Shown: in pieces, positions 1 to 9,373 of the stretch
Layout: the number at the start of each line of letters is the position of its first letter
Position numbering within the stretch: the first letter of the stretch is position 1
Origin: Platanthera guangdongensis
Taxonomy: Eukaryota > Streptophyta > Magnoliopsida > Asparagales > Orchidaceae
Reading direction: 5' to 3'
Length of the DNA: 64,000 bases
Assembly: GCA_039583875.1 (NCBI GenBank)
Contig: CM077165.1
Coordinates: forward strand, 72,590,757 to 72,654,756
Position numbers and translations under genes: made by a program
Notes under the pieces: generated by a model
Database searches by the model: none
What the model saw: the letters and a program-made list of their open reading frames with translations, nothing else
What the model was told of the DNA's origin: nothing

Positions 1-1233
1 TAGGGGCCACTAAAATTGGTGAGGTGATAAGTTTTTGTTTTATTAAATTAAAGGCTGACTCGCATTCTCTACTAAATATGAAACGTGATTCCTTTTCCAA
101 GAGGTGAGTTAGAGGCTTTGTTATTTTTGAAAAATCTTGAATAAAACGTCGGTAAAAGCCCGCATGGCCTAAGAAACTCCAAATAGATTTTACGTTTGTG
201 GGTTGCGGAAGTTTTTCTATGATTTCTATCTTGGCCTTATCCACCTCCATCCCCTTAGACGAAATCATATGGCCGGGGACCAAACCTCCTCGAACCATAA
301 AGCTGCATTTTTCCCAATTTAAAACAAAGCTTGTGTCCTCGCACCGTTGAAGGACATGATCTAGATTGTGAAGGAAATCGGGAAAAAAGCGTCCGAAAAT
401 AGAAAAGTCATCCATAAATACTTCCATAATATCTTCTACTAGCTCGCCAAAGATCGCTAGCATACATCTTTGGAATGTAGCCGGTGCATTACAGAGTTCA
501 AATGGCATTCTTCGGTATGCGAAGGTGCCAAATGGGCAAGTAAAAGTTATTTTCTCTTGATCATCGGGGGAAATGAGGATTTGGAAAAACCCCGATAAAC
601 CATCAAGAAAACAATAATATGGATGACCGGATAAACGCTCTAAAATCTGGTCCAGAAACGGTAGTGGGAAATAGTCCTTGCGGGTGGCATCATTAAGTTT
701 TCTATAATCGATGCAAACTCGCCAACTCGTAACAGTACGAGTTGGGACGAGCTCGTTATGCTCATTCGCCACTCCGGTTAGACCGCCCTTCTTGGACACG
801 ACATGCACAGGACTAACCCATGCACTGTCCGAAATAGGGTAGATAATCCCTGCATCTAATAACTTAATAATCTTGGCTTTAACAATGCCTTTCATGTTTG
901 GGTTAAGACGATGTTGCAGCTGAATCGTTTTGCGGTAATTATCGTTAAGAAATATCTTTTGGGTGCAAAAGGAGGGGCTAATCCCCTTTAAGTCAGAGAT
1001 TTGCCACGCAATTGCGTGGCGATGTTTAAATAAAACTTCCAATAAATGGGAAGTCTCCGAATCACTCAAGCCGAAGAAATAATAACGGGAAGCGTATAGC
1101 ATTTTCCCAAAAAAGCGTATTTGAGTGATATGGGTAAGGGTTTGAGGTCTAGGATGGGCGGTTCTTCTAGTGAGGTTTTAATTCCTATGTCTTTCTTACC
1201 AATTGGTTTGAAAGGCAAGTCTATAGAGGTATC
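1..1233 (-). pseudogene. Athila-like Ty3 reverse transcriptase fragment
   Basis: Read on the minus strand, this stretch encodes the palm and fingers of a Ty3-type reverse transcriptase running off the left edge. Recognisable pieces, from right to left, are the YPISDSAWVSPVHVVPKKGG block (about 780-860), CIDYRKLNDATRKDYFPLPF (about 650-720), the MPFGLCNAPATFQRCM block (about 465-515) and FMDDFSIFG, the active-site region with the two Asp (about 395-425). The wording of these blocks is typical of the Athila lineage. No long uninterrupted frame spans the region, so it is decayed. It follows the protease remnant at 1234-2330 in the same orientation, as expected for Ty3 order Gag-PR-RT. Confidence 0.85.
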
Positions 1234-2330
1234 CTAATCACAGTTAAAATTTTCGTACGCATAAATATCGTCGTTTAAAAATACGGACTCGAAAACGGGA
1301 GAAGAACGATCTCCAAAAAAGGTATCTAAAGAATAGCAGAAATCGTCGCTCGATGACAAATTGTCCATCGAGGGATTAATAGAGAAAGTAACTTGATCAT
1401 TGCCTACTCGGAGGAGAAGACTACCATTACTAACATCTATTAGTTTGCGGGAGGTGGAGAGAAAAGGAAAACCGAGTATTATTGGTACCTTGGCGTCCTC
1501 CTCGATGTCTAAGATGACGAAGTGTACCGGAATGGTAAACTTATCAACTCGGACAAGGACGACCTCCACTATCCCGATAGGAACTTAATCGAGCGATCCG
1601 CTAATTGGATGCGCATATTCGTAGGACTAGGAGTACCCAAACCTAAATGTTGAAAGAGCGAGAACGACATCAGATTAATGCTATCCCCTAAATCAGCTAA
1701 GGCGTATTTTACTAATATATCGCCAAAAAGGCACGAGATGGAAAACCGTCCCGGGTCGTTTTGTTTTGTGGGAAATTTATTAGTTAGTGCCGCCGAGCAG
1801 ACAGCGTTGAGAGATACATGCGAAATATCCTCTAATTTGCGTTTATTAGAAAGTAATTCTTTTAAAAATTTCGCATATTTGAGCATTTGCGAGATAGCCT
1901 CGCAAAAAGGAACATTAATATGAATTTGTTTTAATAATAAAATAGATTTTTCGTATTGCGCATCCTTACGCTCGTTATCTAATTTATGCGGATAAGGTAA
2001 GACCTTGTTTAAAATAAGTTTTTCATTTAAAATTGGTAAAGGCTGCGTAAACGAAGAAGAGGGAAGAGGGGTCGGAGATGAATTATGTACCTGCGGATCG
2101 ATCTGTTTTGGATCGATGACCTCCTTTCCACTACGGAGGGTTGTAGCGTTGGCGTTCTCCCGCGGATTTGGCTCCGTGTTTCCCGGCAATGCCCCTAGCG
2201 CGCGCTCGGACATCATCCTCGCCAGCTGTCCAACCTGTTGTTCAAGTGTTTTTAGCGATCCGGTGATGTTCCAGATATTTGATTCGTTGGAAAGTAAAAA
2301 AACTCTATCATTAAGACAAGTAAAAAAATA
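1234..2330 (-). pseudogene. Athila-like Gag C-terminus and protease remnant
   Basis: Two minus-strand frames (1569-2216 and 1234-1569) together encode the end of Gag and the protease of an Athila-type polyprotein. The Gag tail shows LEQQVGQLARMMSERA, then LPGNTEPNPREN and TTLRSGKE, a signature of this lineage. The protease part has ISCLFGDILVKYALADLGDS, with the Athila-style D-L-G active-site motif, followed by VPIILGFPFLSTSRKLIDV. A frameshift near 1570 puts a TAG in the first frame and separates the two protease halves. The N-terminal half of Gag is missing: upstream of about 2330 the sequence passes directly into LTR-like DNA with no primer-binding site. Confidence 0.85.
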
Positions 2331-2642
2331 TTGAAAATGAACAAGTTACACTCATACACACACACACACACTTTTCATACAAGAGAACTAAGAAATAATA
2401 AAAAAATAAAATATCATTGAAATTAGGCCACTCAAATGCATTCCGTACAATCATGAGGAGAGAAAAACTACCAAATTTATTTAAGGGAAAAAGTTGGATT
2501 ACAAAGCAAAAGCAAAAGTAAAACAAACATGAAAGGGAGGGGGATTAATATCATTACATAACACAAAACAACACCCAAGCAGCCCTCAAACACACTAAAG
2601 TGGCTCAAAAAGGTGAACCCTTGGCCCTTACAGAAATGGGCA

Positions 2643-2649
2643 ATTTATA
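2643..2649 (-). promoter_or_regulatory. TATA box of the Athila-like LTR
   Basis: The minus strand reads TATAAAT here, about 30 bp beyond the end of the inverted-repeat array. Its placement matches the TATAAAT at 28705 and 34117 in the LARD LTRs. Confidence 0.55.
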
Positions 2650-2675
2650 GGAAAAAAATCCAAGTACATGCCCTC

Positions 2676-3250
2676 CGACACGGGCGTGTCGGGGGGGGGG
2701 GGGGGGCGGGGGGCGTGTCAGTACTGTTTGCGATGTGATCCGGCAATTTGACGGCATAGTTGACTTCGGGCTTCATACGAGGATGTCACGCCCCAGGTCA
2801 CGGGCGTGACTCTGGGCGTGTTGGGGAGGTAGATCCGACGCGGGTTGCATAAAATGTCCCCGGCAGCATCTCGTAGGCTAGGTGGAGGAGTACACATGTC
2901 GGTCACGCCCGTGTCTCTGTCTACACGGGGTGTGTCGGGTTGGTCTCGACGAGTGTCGAGAGCGTTGTGTCGAGAACCTTTGTCGAGTCTGGAAGTTGTC
3001 GAGCTGAAAATGTCGAGAGCAAGTGACACGGCCGTGTCGAGTTGGATGACACGGGCATTTCAGGTTGGTCGATGAACGTCGAATGCAAATCGTCAGGCTT
3101 GCGTGACACGGGCTGGGGTCACGGGGCGTGTAATTCGACACGGGCGTGACCCCGGGCGTGACTAACTTTTCTCTTCAAAAATAGCGGCTTTCCACGGATT
3201 TGACGTGTCATGCCCTGGACACGGGCGTGACCCAAATTACACGGGCGTGA
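2676..3250. repeat. GACACG-GG-CGTGTC inverted-repeat array
   Basis: Dispersed copies of a dyad motif with arms GACACG and CGTGTC (or GTCACG and CGTGAC) around a GG/CC centre, for example at 2676-2691, 3047-3058, 3103-3145 and 3218-3250. Between them are copies of GTGTCGAGA and GTCGAC. The array lies upstream of the TATAAAT box at 2643-2649 in the LTR's own orientation. A run of 16 G plus a second G-run sits at 2691-2713 and may vary in length between reads. Confidence 0.75.
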
Positions 3251-3841
3251 GATGGCAAAATTTTGATTTTTTTCTGAAAATTTCAGAAATCAAAATTATG
3301 GTTATGTTAGGTAAATATTTACAAAAAGAAACATATTTATAAACAAAAATAACTAAAAATTATGAATAAGAGCAAAAATGATTTAAATAAAATACTAAAA
3401 TATGCATATATTTTCAACTCATCATACTTCCAATTTCCCCATTGGCGTTAAGCCGTAAATAAAAGGGTACAGCAATTACCCTAACGACATACAAGCCGCA
3501 ACACGGAAATCTTGCCAAGGCCCCACCCGCTCATGGGTCTTAGGCCCGGGCTTGCCTGGAAACTCTGACTTCGCACGTCAGGATTCCGTCTCACACACAA
3601 ACCGATTCTAAGAACAATTGCTGGACCCCACCCGCTCGTGGCTTCATTGCTCGGGATTGCCCAATGCTTGGCGTTCTTGTTAGTCTCACAGAAGGGGACT
3701 AGTCTCGCCAGGACACTCTCCACACATGACTTGCACGTCACGAGATATCCAGCCGACCACGGAACAAAGACGCGCCTTAGCACATCACAATTCTTAAACA
3801 TTCCCACCCTAATCCATCATTTGTACTGCAACATCCTCGTG

Positions 3842-3927
3842 CACCAAGGAAACCATCTACCGCCAATGCGGAGCTAACCTTGTCCACCAAGGAAACCATC
3901 TACCGCCAATGGGGAGCTAACCTTGTC
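3842..3927. repeat. 43-bp tandem duplication
   Basis: Two nearly identical 43-bp units begin CACCAAGGAAACCATCTACC at 3842 and 3885 and differ at one base (GCGG versus GGGG). They lie in the downstream part of the TGTAATGCC-family LTR. Confidence 0.85.
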
Positions 3928-4589
3928 CGGTTCCGGCTACATGTACTCACTCGAGAAAAAGGGGGAAATCACATACATCACAAACGACATCTTGCCGCAA
4001 CGAATTTCTACAAAATCCTTAACGCTCGCTATGCAACATCACAGAGTCAGACTAACGGCCACGACTACGGCTTCACCCATAATGCCTAATCCACTAATGG
4101 AGCGGATCTCTAATGCAAAATCATGCCGGGGACGGACTCAATCGACCCGGAGGTTCCTCTTGAACCATGGCGACCCATAGCCCTCTCGTTTGAGAGATTT
4201 GGTGCCCAAAAGATTGAAAGAAGAAGATGCTAAGCATGCATCCTAGAAACTAAGAGGATAAGTGTCGTTACCTTACGACCCCTCTTCCTAGCCATGGGAA
4301 CTTATCTGGATGAAAACCACCGCAACGGACTTGCCTCCGCGGATCCGGACTCGGCTCGCGATTTGGGGCTCCGAAGCTTCTCCGGCAGCTGGATCTCTCC
4401 TTCACCTCCTTCCTTGCTCGCCCTTCTCTTTAAAACTTTAGAAAGAGAAGACTTGAAGAAGAATGAGGGTTTAAAACCCTATTCCCTAACATAACTCAGC
4501 AAGGACAGCTCTGGACCATCAGATCCTAATAGAAGGAAATGAACGGCCATGATTCGCACTTAAAACCAAACTTCTGGGCCGAACACGGC

Positions 4590-5134
4590 TTGTGAAACGC
4601 CCGTGTCCAAGGCCGTGTGCCTTAATCGATGCCAAAACCGTCACACCCAAAAAAGGACATGGGTTCTGGACATGCCCGTGTCAAACGTGACACGCCCGTA
4701 TCACTCAGTACACTTCCGTATGCCTGGGTGTGTTCCTCCATCGACAAAGGACCAAACACAACCCGAGGAGAACACGGGTACTCGACACGCCCGTGTCATA
4801 TTTGACACGCCCGCGTCAAATCCGAACACGCCTGGGATCCACGCCATGTTTATCCCCTCACATGGCACAACTAACATTCCGAGCAGGACACGGCCTGGGA
4901 CACGCCTGTGTCTCAGGCCGTGTTCATTGTCTCGATGATCGTCGACCGCATTTTTGTTGACCATGCGAAAATTAGTCGAACCTGAGCACGACACGGCCTT
5001 GGACACGTCCGTATCACAGGTCGTGTTCACTGGCTCGACCCTTCGTCGAGTGCAATTTGTCAACCACCCGGGTTCTTCGTCGAACCCGAGTACGACACGG
5101 CCTTGGATACGCCCGTGTCCCAGGCCGTGTGACA
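4590..5134. repeat. About 105-bp-period array of long inverted repeats
   Basis: Three successive units place a long dyad at about 4888, 4989 and 5094. The ideal unit has 17-bp arms, ACACGGCCTGGGACACG and its complement, around a 2-bp centre. Between them are smaller dyads with unrelated sequence but preserved pairing: CTCGAC/GTCGAG at about 5034-5050 and GGGTTC/GAACCC at about 5069-5086. Weaker copies run left to 4590. The array lies at the 5' side of the minus-strand LTR. The LTR at 63693 carries matching units. Confidence 0.8.
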
Positions 5135-5199
5135 CATACCAAGATCCTGACTTGGCTCTAAATGTTGTCCGTCCCTCTTTCGAGTTTCGGGGCATTACA

Positions 5200-5731
5200 G
5201 AGGTAGGGTTGTGAGCCTGTGGTAGGAGGAGCTATTTCTCTTAGTTGTAGGAAATGGAAGGTTCTGAGATTGTAGGGCAAGGGTTTGCCTGAGGAGTAGG
5301 AGGTACAGTCTGAGGTAGGGTTCTTGACGAGGAACCTGAGTTGGTGGATCTTGATGATCTAAGGTAGGACATTATTTTTTCTGAGTTGTAGGAGACAGTT
5401 GGGCTCTAAGGTGTAAGATCTAAGGATCTGAGGAAAAGTAAGAAGAAGTTTGGCCAAATCTAGTTCATTGTTAGATAGACAAAGGGGGGAAGTGGATGTA
5501 CCAATAAATTGGGGAACCACTATAAAACTACTGTATGATGTGTTGTGATCTGTGATGTGATTGTTAAATTAAATATGTGTTGTATTTAGTAGATCAACTA
5601 TGTTCTTGAATGTTGTGGCTGTGTTAATAAACACACTAAGAAATTTCTGTGATTTAAAGTAGACAAGATTTAAATTAGACATATTCACCCCCCTCTAGGT
5701 CACTCCCTATCCTAAACAAACACTTTACAAC
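5200..5731 (+). mobile_element. Copia LTR, 3' fragment
   Basis: This is the R/U5-like end of a copia LTR related to C (compare 41320-41845). It has degenerate GAGGTAGGG/GAGTAGGAGG repeats, the conserved hairpin block AGTGGATGTACC...GGGGAACCACTATAAA (5491-5526), and the C-rich terminal block TTCACCCCCCTCTAGGTCAC (5684-5704). The left part of the LTR is not in the window because the minus-strand LTR at 3425-5199 interrupts it. No initiator-tRNA primer site follows, so this is probably a 3' or solo LTR. Confidence 0.75.
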
Positions 5732-6580
5732 TTGTTTGATTTCTTGGCATATGGTTGATCTCGACCGAGTGATAAGAAAAATGCATGTGTAGTTCTTTTG
5801 CCGAAAAATAAGAATCCTGTCCCATCCCGTGCATTTTTATTCGTGCATGGTTGTTTCAACAGTGCATGAGTAAAATCATATGCGTAGAATGTTCGACTAT
5901 TTGGAAATTTTACGGATTAATATCACACTTTTTGTATATACAGACGTGCATTCGAACGTACGTGATCATTTTTTACAAGGTTACTATTTAAGCATAGGAT
6001 TTCACACTAATATGGAATTCAATCTTCATTCTGCACTGCCACCTGCTCCAGGTAGCCAAATTCGTCGTATCTTGTATGGAGGTGCCTTAGCTCTGTTCCT
6101 TCTTCTATAGTCCATTAGGGCTTTGCCCTAGGCAGCCTCCATCATCAAAGGACCTCAAGGAGGAGATCTTAGCTTCATTCTCATCACCAATGGATGAGAA
6201 ACTTGCAAAGGATGTGGCCTGATTATAGTTCACAAAAGAAGACTGGTAAAATAGGAGGAGGTGACATCCCTCTTGTACTTTGATGGTAGTTAAAGATCGA
6301 GAGAGGATGAGGAGTGACGACCCAATGATTCCGCCGAGAATCTTCCATGAGTCTTTAGATTCAGTTGTATCCTGTGATCTTTCTCATTTCTTGTTGAAGT
6401 TTGTTGTTATTCTCTCCATTGTTTTGATGATGTTTGAACTTTAACATATTATTCTAAGTTATAATTCATTTTTATGAATGTTTGAGTGGTTATGTATATT
6501 TTGGATGCGCCTCCATCTTCCATGTGTGTTATGATGAAGAGAGATTGCCACATTAGCAATTGCTAGGTATTTCAGTCATC
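5732..6580. other. Unassigned flank between two copia LTRs
   Basis: About 850 bp with no recognisable transposon domain, LTR or RNA gene. A plus-strand frame of about 45 codons ending in TGA near 6220 includes PPSSKDLKEEILASFSSPMD and looks protein-like in composition, but it has stops just upstream and no homologue that I recognise. This is the best candidate in the window for host or older single-copy DNA. Confidence 0.4.
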
Positions 6581-7589
6581 TCAGAAATTGTACATATAGA
6601 TTACTGACCAAAAGATTATTATAGTAAAAGTAAACACAACACAACAAAAGTAAACACAAAAAATCACACACAGATGACACCAAAGATATAGTGGTTCCCA
6701 AACATCTGGGTACATCTACACTTCTACCACCTTGGTAGGATTACACTATCCTAGTGTCTGAGCCTTCTGATCAGGAGACTCTTAGAACTAACAAGCATAT
6801 CTTTTGGTAAGGGGATCTTAAACCACAACTAACTGAGTCTTTTGGTAAGGAGAGTCTTAGTACCATAACCTAAATCCTTTGAAGGGGGATTCTTAGAACT
6901 CTTTACTCAATCAATACATGTGAAGTAAGATGGAGATTGAGAAAGATGGTGTTGAAGAAAAGTCTTTTGAAAGAGTCCTCTCAGCAAGAATCTAAGGAAT
7001 ATTTGGCACTAAGTATATTGGATCCTTAATTGATGATGAATCCTTGTTAAAGTGGATTGCAAGAATTATATGCTCTTTGATCCAAATGTACTCTTATATT
7101 GTTCATTGAATCTGTAGCACCTTGGAGAGCAAAAGAGAAGACGAAGAAGGGCTCTCTATAAAATTCTATTATGTGATTTTTATCACATTTTTTTACTTTT
7201 ATTCCCTTTTCATACCATTCTCTGATAACTATTGAAATTGTCTTCATCTAGGAAAACCTTCTCCAGAAGGAATTGTATAATCTTATTATAAGTTTGCCCT
7301 ACATAATTTTGATTAATTCTTCAAGATATCTTTTATATAAGTTCTAGTGAGTATGATGGAGATTTTATTCTTTATATCCTTCTTTCAACGACCCTAAGAA
7401 TTTGAATTAATTCCATAAAATCTCCCTTGGATTAAGTCTGGATGAAACCTATATAATTTCCATTTTGATTTGTATTTGACGCTATGTAGTCTTAATGTAA
7501 GAGTAATATCGACATCTTACTTTATAATAAAATAACTTTGTTGTCAAAGTTGCGTCGATATCATATCAATGCATGTGTCGACATCTATC
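6581..7589 (-). mobile_element. Copia element D, LTR 3' part (minus strand)
   Basis: Read on the minus strand, this continues the LTR that starts at 18837. It holds GTCGACAT/GTCGATAT motifs at 7486-7589, a TATATAG box (plus-strand 7449-7456), repeated AAGACTCTCC/AGAGTCTCC blocks, and the copia hairpin block GATGTACCCAGATGTTTGGG followed by AACCACTATA at 6688-6719. The terminus near 6581 resembles B's GTACAATTTCT end. No primer-site follows on the left and 3' UTR lies at its start, so it is D's 3' LTR. A minus-strand frame of 66 codons at 7047-7247 lies inside and has no supported function. Confidence 0.7.
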
Positions 7590-7927
7590 TGTTGGGTATT
7601 GTATCCACAACGTACCTGATTTGAAGAAGCCCCTGATCAAGCTAAGGTAAATAGGCAATGTTTTTGACAAATTATTTTAAGTTGTGCTTGCAGTTATTCC
7701 ACGCTAAGTGCACACCAATGTCAGGGTGCAGTAGGTCAATATACACGGGTCTGCACGACGTAATCCCTCGTTGAGCAGATCAGTGTGTTGGCCTACGTGT
7801 ACTCTCTCTATTGGAGTGCACTTACTTTCAAGTACAGGGCTGTGATCTTGCAAGAGCAGACAAGGAGAAAGGATGGGTCAAGGAGCACATCATGGGTGGA
7901 AAGACGAAAATTCGTCTAAGTGTAAAT

Positions 7928-8300
7928 CGGCCAGAATCGCCAAGTGATTCTCGCCGATTCGGCGAGAATCGCCAAGTGATTCTCGCCGAATCGCCGAGAA
8001 TCAATGGCTTATTCCCGCCGACTCGATCCAACTACATTTCGAAGCAAGCAACTCTGATTCTAAGTAAGAATCGACGAGAATCACCAAGTGATTCTCGTCG
8101 ATTCGGCGAGAATCACTAGTGATTCTCGCCGAATCGTCGAGAATCACTGGCTGATTCTCGTCGTCTCGACCCGGCTAAATCAGTGCGTGCAACCAAGTCA
8201 AATTCGACGAGAATCATCTTTGATTCTCGCCGAATCGTCGAGAATCACCTTTGATTCTCGACGACTCGACGAGATTCACTTTCGATTCTCGCCGATTTTG
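7928..8300. repeat. GATTCTCG...CGAGAATC inverted-repeat array (A, 5' LTR)
   Basis: Repeated dyads with arms GATTCTCGCCGA and TCGGCGAGAATC and variants (GTCGA, GACGA). Units are spaced roughly 30-60 bp apart. The array ends about 120 bp before the TATA box at 8418. The matching array in the 3' LTR is at 15512-15850. There, a 31-nt unit at 15529-15559 has perfect 15-bp arms around a single central T. Confidence 0.9.
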
Positions 8301-8417
8301 ACTTGGCAATTTTTCTGGAAATTCCTGAACCGGATTCTGCCGCTGTCAATGTTCTGGACCAGGATTTAGGGATTCTTCTTGTGGGTCCCACAACGGTCAT
8401 ATTGAAAGCATCTACGG

Positions 8418-8425
8418 TATATATA
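8418..8425 (+). promoter_or_regulatory. TATA box of element A LTR
   Basis: TATATATA in U3, downstream of the inverted-repeat array. It is conserved at 15971-15978 in the 3' LTR, where a neighbouring C has become T. Confidence 0.65.
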
Positions 8426-9285
8426 CGGGTATTTTTTGAACGACAAATATACAGAAAGAAGCCGAGCACGATCTAAACCTAAAATCGCGAGTTCCGCTCC
8501 GCCGCCGCCGTCGTCGCTCGAGCAAGTTAGTCGCTGCTTTCGATCGAGATTTCCTCCTGATCTTCCGGCGATAGAAGCTTAGCCAAGCTTAGAGTCTCAT
8601 GCGTCTATCCAGAGATCCCTTGTCTCTCGATTTGTTGATCGGGTAAAACTTCCCCGTCCGAATCGATCGAGACAACTGATCCTAGAGTGACCATTGGTAG
8701 ACCTAGCCTGCTTCGCTACGAAGTTTGGATCTCCAAAGTTCAGCAGCCGCACATCGTCGTCGCCGCCGATCCCGTGAACCTAGCCGCCGCCCATCTTGCC
8801 GCCGCCGGTTCCGGGGAGATCCTTTCCAAGAGAGTTCTAGGGTTGTGGACTCCTCGTGGACTTCAAGAACACGTCGTCAATGAAGAGGGACACCTTGGTC
8901 TCCAAACGTAGTTTGTATCTTTTGTACATTCTAGTTTTACTTTTGTTGTAAAGGAACGTAGGTTTCTAGTTGTAAGGGTTGGGTGCAACCCGTGTTGTGG
9001 GAGTGTTGACTCCTACGTGTGGAAGGGTTCCTTCCGATAGTGCAAGGATTGGATTTCAATCCTGTTGGAGAAGAGACCGAGTTGTCCCGTGTTGGGAGAT
9101 AGGTCGAAGGGGGAAAGTGGATGTACCCAAATCGGGGAAGCACTATAAATAGCTTGTGTTTTCTGTGTGCTGTGTTGTTTATTTTTATTGTGCAGGTACA
9201 ATTTTAAATTCCGCAAAAACACTGCACGTCACCTATTCCCCCCCCCCCATAGGTGAAGATAGTTGACACTAGGTGCACTTTCAAG

Positions 9286-9298
9286 TGGTATCAAAGCG
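9286..9298 (+). other. Element A primer-binding site (initiator Met tRNA)
   Basis: TGGTATCAAAGCG lies two bases after the LTR end. It matches the usual TGGTATCAGAGC complement of the plant initiator-Met tRNA 3' end with one change. Confidence 0.85.
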
Positions 9299-9373
9299 AG
9301 GTTACTCATCTAAAAGGTTAACACCTTGAGTTGAATCCTGCCGCTAGTGTCAAGAAGGAGGCAAACTTCTACT

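Larger units (their letters stand above)
2331..3424 (-). mobile_element. Athila-like LTR, 5' part, minus strand
   Basis: On the minus strand this begins TGATGAGTTGAAAATATATG at 3424, matching the start of the LARD LTRs at 27979 and 33391 (TGATGAATTGTAAATATACC). It then carries the same order of parts: an AT-rich leader, an array of GGGCGTG/CGCCCGTG inverted repeats, a TATAAAT box, and a TTGTAATCC...CTTTTT-AATAAA-like stretch also seen at 28850-28930. It stops near 2331, where truncated Gag begins. The rest of the LTR, the primer site and the Gag N-terminus are deleted, so this is an internally deleted element. A CA-repeat lies at about 2357-2370. Confidence 0.7.
3425..5199 (-). mobile_element. 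Ty3-type LTR of the TGTAATGCC family, minus strand
   Basis: On the minus strand this starts TGTAATGCCCCGAAACTCG at 5199, and its first part matches the sequence starting at 63693 on the plus strand (TGTAATGCCTCGAAACTC). It holds a strong inverted-repeat array (4590-5134), then a leader-like stretch with TTTTAAA sequences near 4435 and 4470 but no canonical TATA box, then a GC-richer R/U5-like part. It interrupts a copia LTR at 5200. No clean 3' terminus or matching 5-bp duplication is visible at the left end, where the Athila-like LTR abuts. It may be a solo LTR or the 5' LTR of a truncated element. No coding frame is supported inside. Confidence 0.6.
7590..9283 (+). mobile_element. Element A 5' LTR
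   Basis: Begins TGTTGGGTATTG and ends GTGCACTTTCA. Order of parts: short leader, inverted-repeat array (7928-8300), TATATATA box (8418-8425), a GC-rich CCGCCGCCG stretch (8495-8560 and 8750-8815), GTAGG/GTAAGG degenerate repeats, the conserved GTGGATGTACCC hairpin (9117-9143) and a C-rich terminal hairpin with CACCTAT (9230-9236) and ATAGGTG (9249-9255). It has one 32-bp array unit more than the 3' LTR. Confidence 0.92.

Noticed and set aside
5880..6110. Small plus-strand frame of 76 codons
   Set aside because: It has no homologue I recognise, weak start context and low-complexity ending; left as part of the unassigned flank.
8687..8911. 74-codon frame present in both LTRs of A (also 16240-16464)
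   Set aside because: It starts at GTG, lies in the LTR leader, and is duplicated only because LTRs are duplicated. Differences between copies show no sign of protein constraint that I can judge by eye.
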